Shown here: positions 24,626 through 25,965 of the stretch, piece by piece | How positions within the stretch are numbered: the stretch's first letter is position 1 | Layout: every line of letters starts with the position of its first letter | Assembly (NCBI GenBank): GCA_021807845.1 | Contig: JAKBCM010000001.1 | Span: 1-25,965 of the forward strand | Source: Pseudomonadota bacterium | GTDB lineage: Bacteria; Pseudomonadota; Gammaproteobacteria; Legionellales; Legionellaceae | Length of the DNA stretch: 25,965 nt | Direction: 5' to 3' | Program-made: the position numbers and the translations under genes | Notes under the pieces: model-generated | What the model saw: only the letters and a program-made list of their open reading frames with translations | Told to the model about the DNA's origin: nothing | Database searches by the model: none

Positions 24626-25141
24626 TTAAACCTTTCCACACAACCTTTGTTTTGAGTGCTCTTGGCTTTCATTTATATGTTTTTTTGGGGCTTCTTCGGA
24701 AGAAAGCATCTTAAATATTTCTTGTATATTCTCAACTTCTGCTTTGGGAACTAACACTTGCACTGCTTCAACAATGATGGCGTTAAGTGTTCGATGTCTA
24801 TCTTCCGCGGCGTTCTTTTTAATCCATTCTGATGGCCAACAGACAATAGACGAGACTTTCAATGATTCAATGCTATGCTGGGGTCTAATGCCATATTTTT
24901 GCGAAATTTTATCGCATATTTGCTCTATAGCTAGCTTGTCATATTCAGAAAGCCCCCGCTTTTTATCCCCATGCCGTTGCATAAGACAATGCAACAGTCT
25001 CTGCTCCTTGCTATGAGCAAACTCAACAACTGGTGGCAAGCTGCTGGCAAAGAAACGTATTGATCCCATAGTAGAGATTGTTTTTGGTAAATGAGTAATC
25101 GTTGCTAGTCTTGGAATGCTTTGTAGTACTTGATGCATCAT
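24626..25141 (-). CDS. Small unknown protein, 171 residues
   Basis: I do not recognise the family. Two ATGs (25141 and 25138) follow AAAGGAAA by 7-10 nt; a more upstream in-frame ATG at 25174 has no ribosome-binding site and is less likely. No signal peptide or membrane helix is visible. The middle (about 55-115) looks helical, with KYGIRPQHSIES and DRHRTLNAIIVEAVQV; the tail is charged (SSEEAPKKHINESQEH) and ends LCGKV. Base composition matches neighbours. Such short lone proteins with charged C-termini include type IV effectors in Legionella, but nothing here establishes that. Confidence 0.65.
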   Translation of the reverse strand: MMHQVLQSIPRLATITHLPKTISTMGSIRFFASSLPPVVEFAHSKEQRLLHCLMQRHGDKKRGLSEYDKLAIEQICDKISQKYGIRPQHSIESLKVSSIVCWPSEWIKKNAAEDRHRTLNAIIVEAVQVLVPKAEVENIQEIFKMLSSEEAPKKHINESQEHSKQRLCGKV

Positions 25142-25166
25142 GATAGATTTCCTTTGATATTTTATT

Positions 25167-25199
25167 GAGGTCACTGATTATCAAGAAAATCTTGACCTC
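25167..25199. repeat. Nested alternative hairpins between GST and the unknown gene
   Basis: GAGGTCA (25167-25173) is perfectly complementary to TGACCTC (25193-25199), and an overlapping hairpin TCAAG (25181-25185) / CTTGA (25191-25195) with loop AAAAT shares the right arm, so the two compete. No T-tract follows on either strand. It lies 26 bp upstream of the minus-strand unknown gene, within its presumed leader or promoter. Confidence 0.4.
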
Positions 25200-25262
25200 G
25201 GAACAATCCTTTTGGCCTACTGTACCACGCCATTGTCGCTTTATATTTACCCTAAAATCATC

Positions 25263-25868
25263 TCATATCCCCTCATCTGCTAATGCTTTTTGAATGGAGG
25301 GTCGGTTTTTTAGCGTATTAAAATACTGCGCCAAATGGGCCCAAGTTTGTAATTCAATCTTGAAGTGGCTCGCCCAGAGTAACATGACGAACAAATAGGC
25401 ATCAGGTAGCGTGAACTCTTTTCCTAATAAATATGGGTGATGCTCAAGGTGGGCATCAACAAATGAAAGCTTCTTTTTGATCAAGGGTATAAATACATCA
25501 TCACGCGCAGTTTGAGGTAATGATGGATTAAATAAAACCCCTATTCCTTTATGCAATTCCGTAGCAACATAATTAATCCATTCAAGAACACGGTATCGAT
25601 TAAAATCATTCACACCTGGTAGCAATTGCGTTGCATTTGCATTGTCTGCTAAATATTGCAAAATGATGGCATTTTCTGTCAAAACTTGTCCAGACTTTAT
25701 TTCCAGTGCTGGGACTGCTCCTTTGGGATTAATCAATAAATAATTGTTGCCGGTTGCCGTTTTCTTAGCTTTTAAATCGACAGATTCAAATGCAGCCTGC
25801 AAACCAAGCTCATTTATAATCATTCGTGGAACCAAAGAACAAGCGCCTTTTGCATAATATAGTTTCAT
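25263..25868 (-). CDS. Beta-class glutathione S-transferase
   Basis: Conjugates glutathione to electrophiles or acts as a thiol-dependent reductase in the cytosol. 201 residues, the usual length for bacterial beta-class GST. The N-terminal thioredoxin-like half begins MKLYYAKGACSLVPRM with the beta-class cysteine C10, continues with INPKGAVPALEI (the cis-proline) and LTENAIILQYLAD (the glutathione-binding TEN stretch). The C-terminal helical half has LLGKEFTLPDAYLFVML, the N-capping box region. Start ATG 25866-25868 follows AGGAG at 7-nt spacing. Single gene on the minus strand; the 97 bp to the window end contain a short palindrome ACCCA/TGGGT at 25953-25964. Confidence 0.95.
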   Translation of the reverse strand: MKLYYAKGACSLVPRMIINELGLQAAFESVDLKAKKTATGNNYLLINPKGAVPALEIKSGQVLTENAIILQYLADNANATQLLPGVNDFNRYRVLEWINYVATELHKGIGVLFNPSLPQTARDDVFIPLIKKKLSFVDAHLEHHPYLLGKEFTLPDAYLFVMLLWASHFKIELQTWAHLAQYFNTLKNRPSIQKALADEGI

Positions 25869-25965
25869 CGATATCTCCTGAAGAATTGCAGGCTTTGTGG
25901 ATCAGCATTGAAACGTTAGAATGAAAACCACTCAATTTTAGCGCCTTAGGTTACCCAGTTGGGTT

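Overview
The window reads as an ordinary chromosomal stretch of a gammaproteobacterium, most probably Legionella or a close relative (order Legionellales). The basis is a moderately AT-rich base composition, Gammaproteobacteria-typical genes (epmC, hspQ, rho-ubiD-fre), two cyclic-di-GMP proteins, an MsrB-MsrA fusion in B-then-A order, and several secreted or effector-like proteins of unknown function. The genus call is inference from gene content; no 16S or other marker is present. I see no rRNA, tRNA, CRISPR array, insertion sequence, prophage or replication origin.

Layout. Positions 1-263 hold the tail of an unknown gene with an odd in-frame stop. tatC (-) and epmC (+) are divergent. A two-gene minus-strand unit (about 1.7-4.06 kb) encodes a large secreted protein and a small outer-membrane beta-barrel; its promoter carries a perfect 14-nt palindrome. 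rsmA (+) follows, then a strong bidirectional terminator hairpin. Next comes a tightly overlapped plus-strand operon (5.1-11.9 kb): a TraI/MobH-domain protein, apaH, and a complete TolC-type / membrane-fusion / ABC ATPase / FtsX-type permease tripartite exporter. Converging on it are fumC and, 14 bp downstream of fumC, a receiver-GGDEF response regulator.

The fumC-mltB gap (about 400 bp) holds a long palindromic repeat and a second, degraded one. Plus-strand genes mltB, msrBA, a CBS-GGDEF-EAL protein and hspQ follow. Converging on hspQ is a minus-strand operon running rho, ubiD, fre, a 64-residue twin-membrane-segment protein and a 391-residue protein of unknown function. Rightmost are a periplasmic cyclophilin (+), a small unknown protein (-) and a beta-class glutathione S-transferase (-).

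Functional themes are envelope and export (Tat, tripartite exporter, lytic transglycosylase, periplasmic cyclophilin, beta-barrel), translation and RNA housekeeping (RsmA, EpmC, Rho, ApaH), redox and ubiquinone metabolism (FumC, UbiD, Fre, MsrBA, GST) and cyclic-di-GMP signalling. The least explained items are the TraI/MobH-like protein with a broken HD motif in the rsmA-apaH cluster, preceded by a hairpin that must be crossed to reach the operon; the secreted protein/beta-barrel pair with its operator-like palindrome; and the 391-residue protein at the end of the rho operon.
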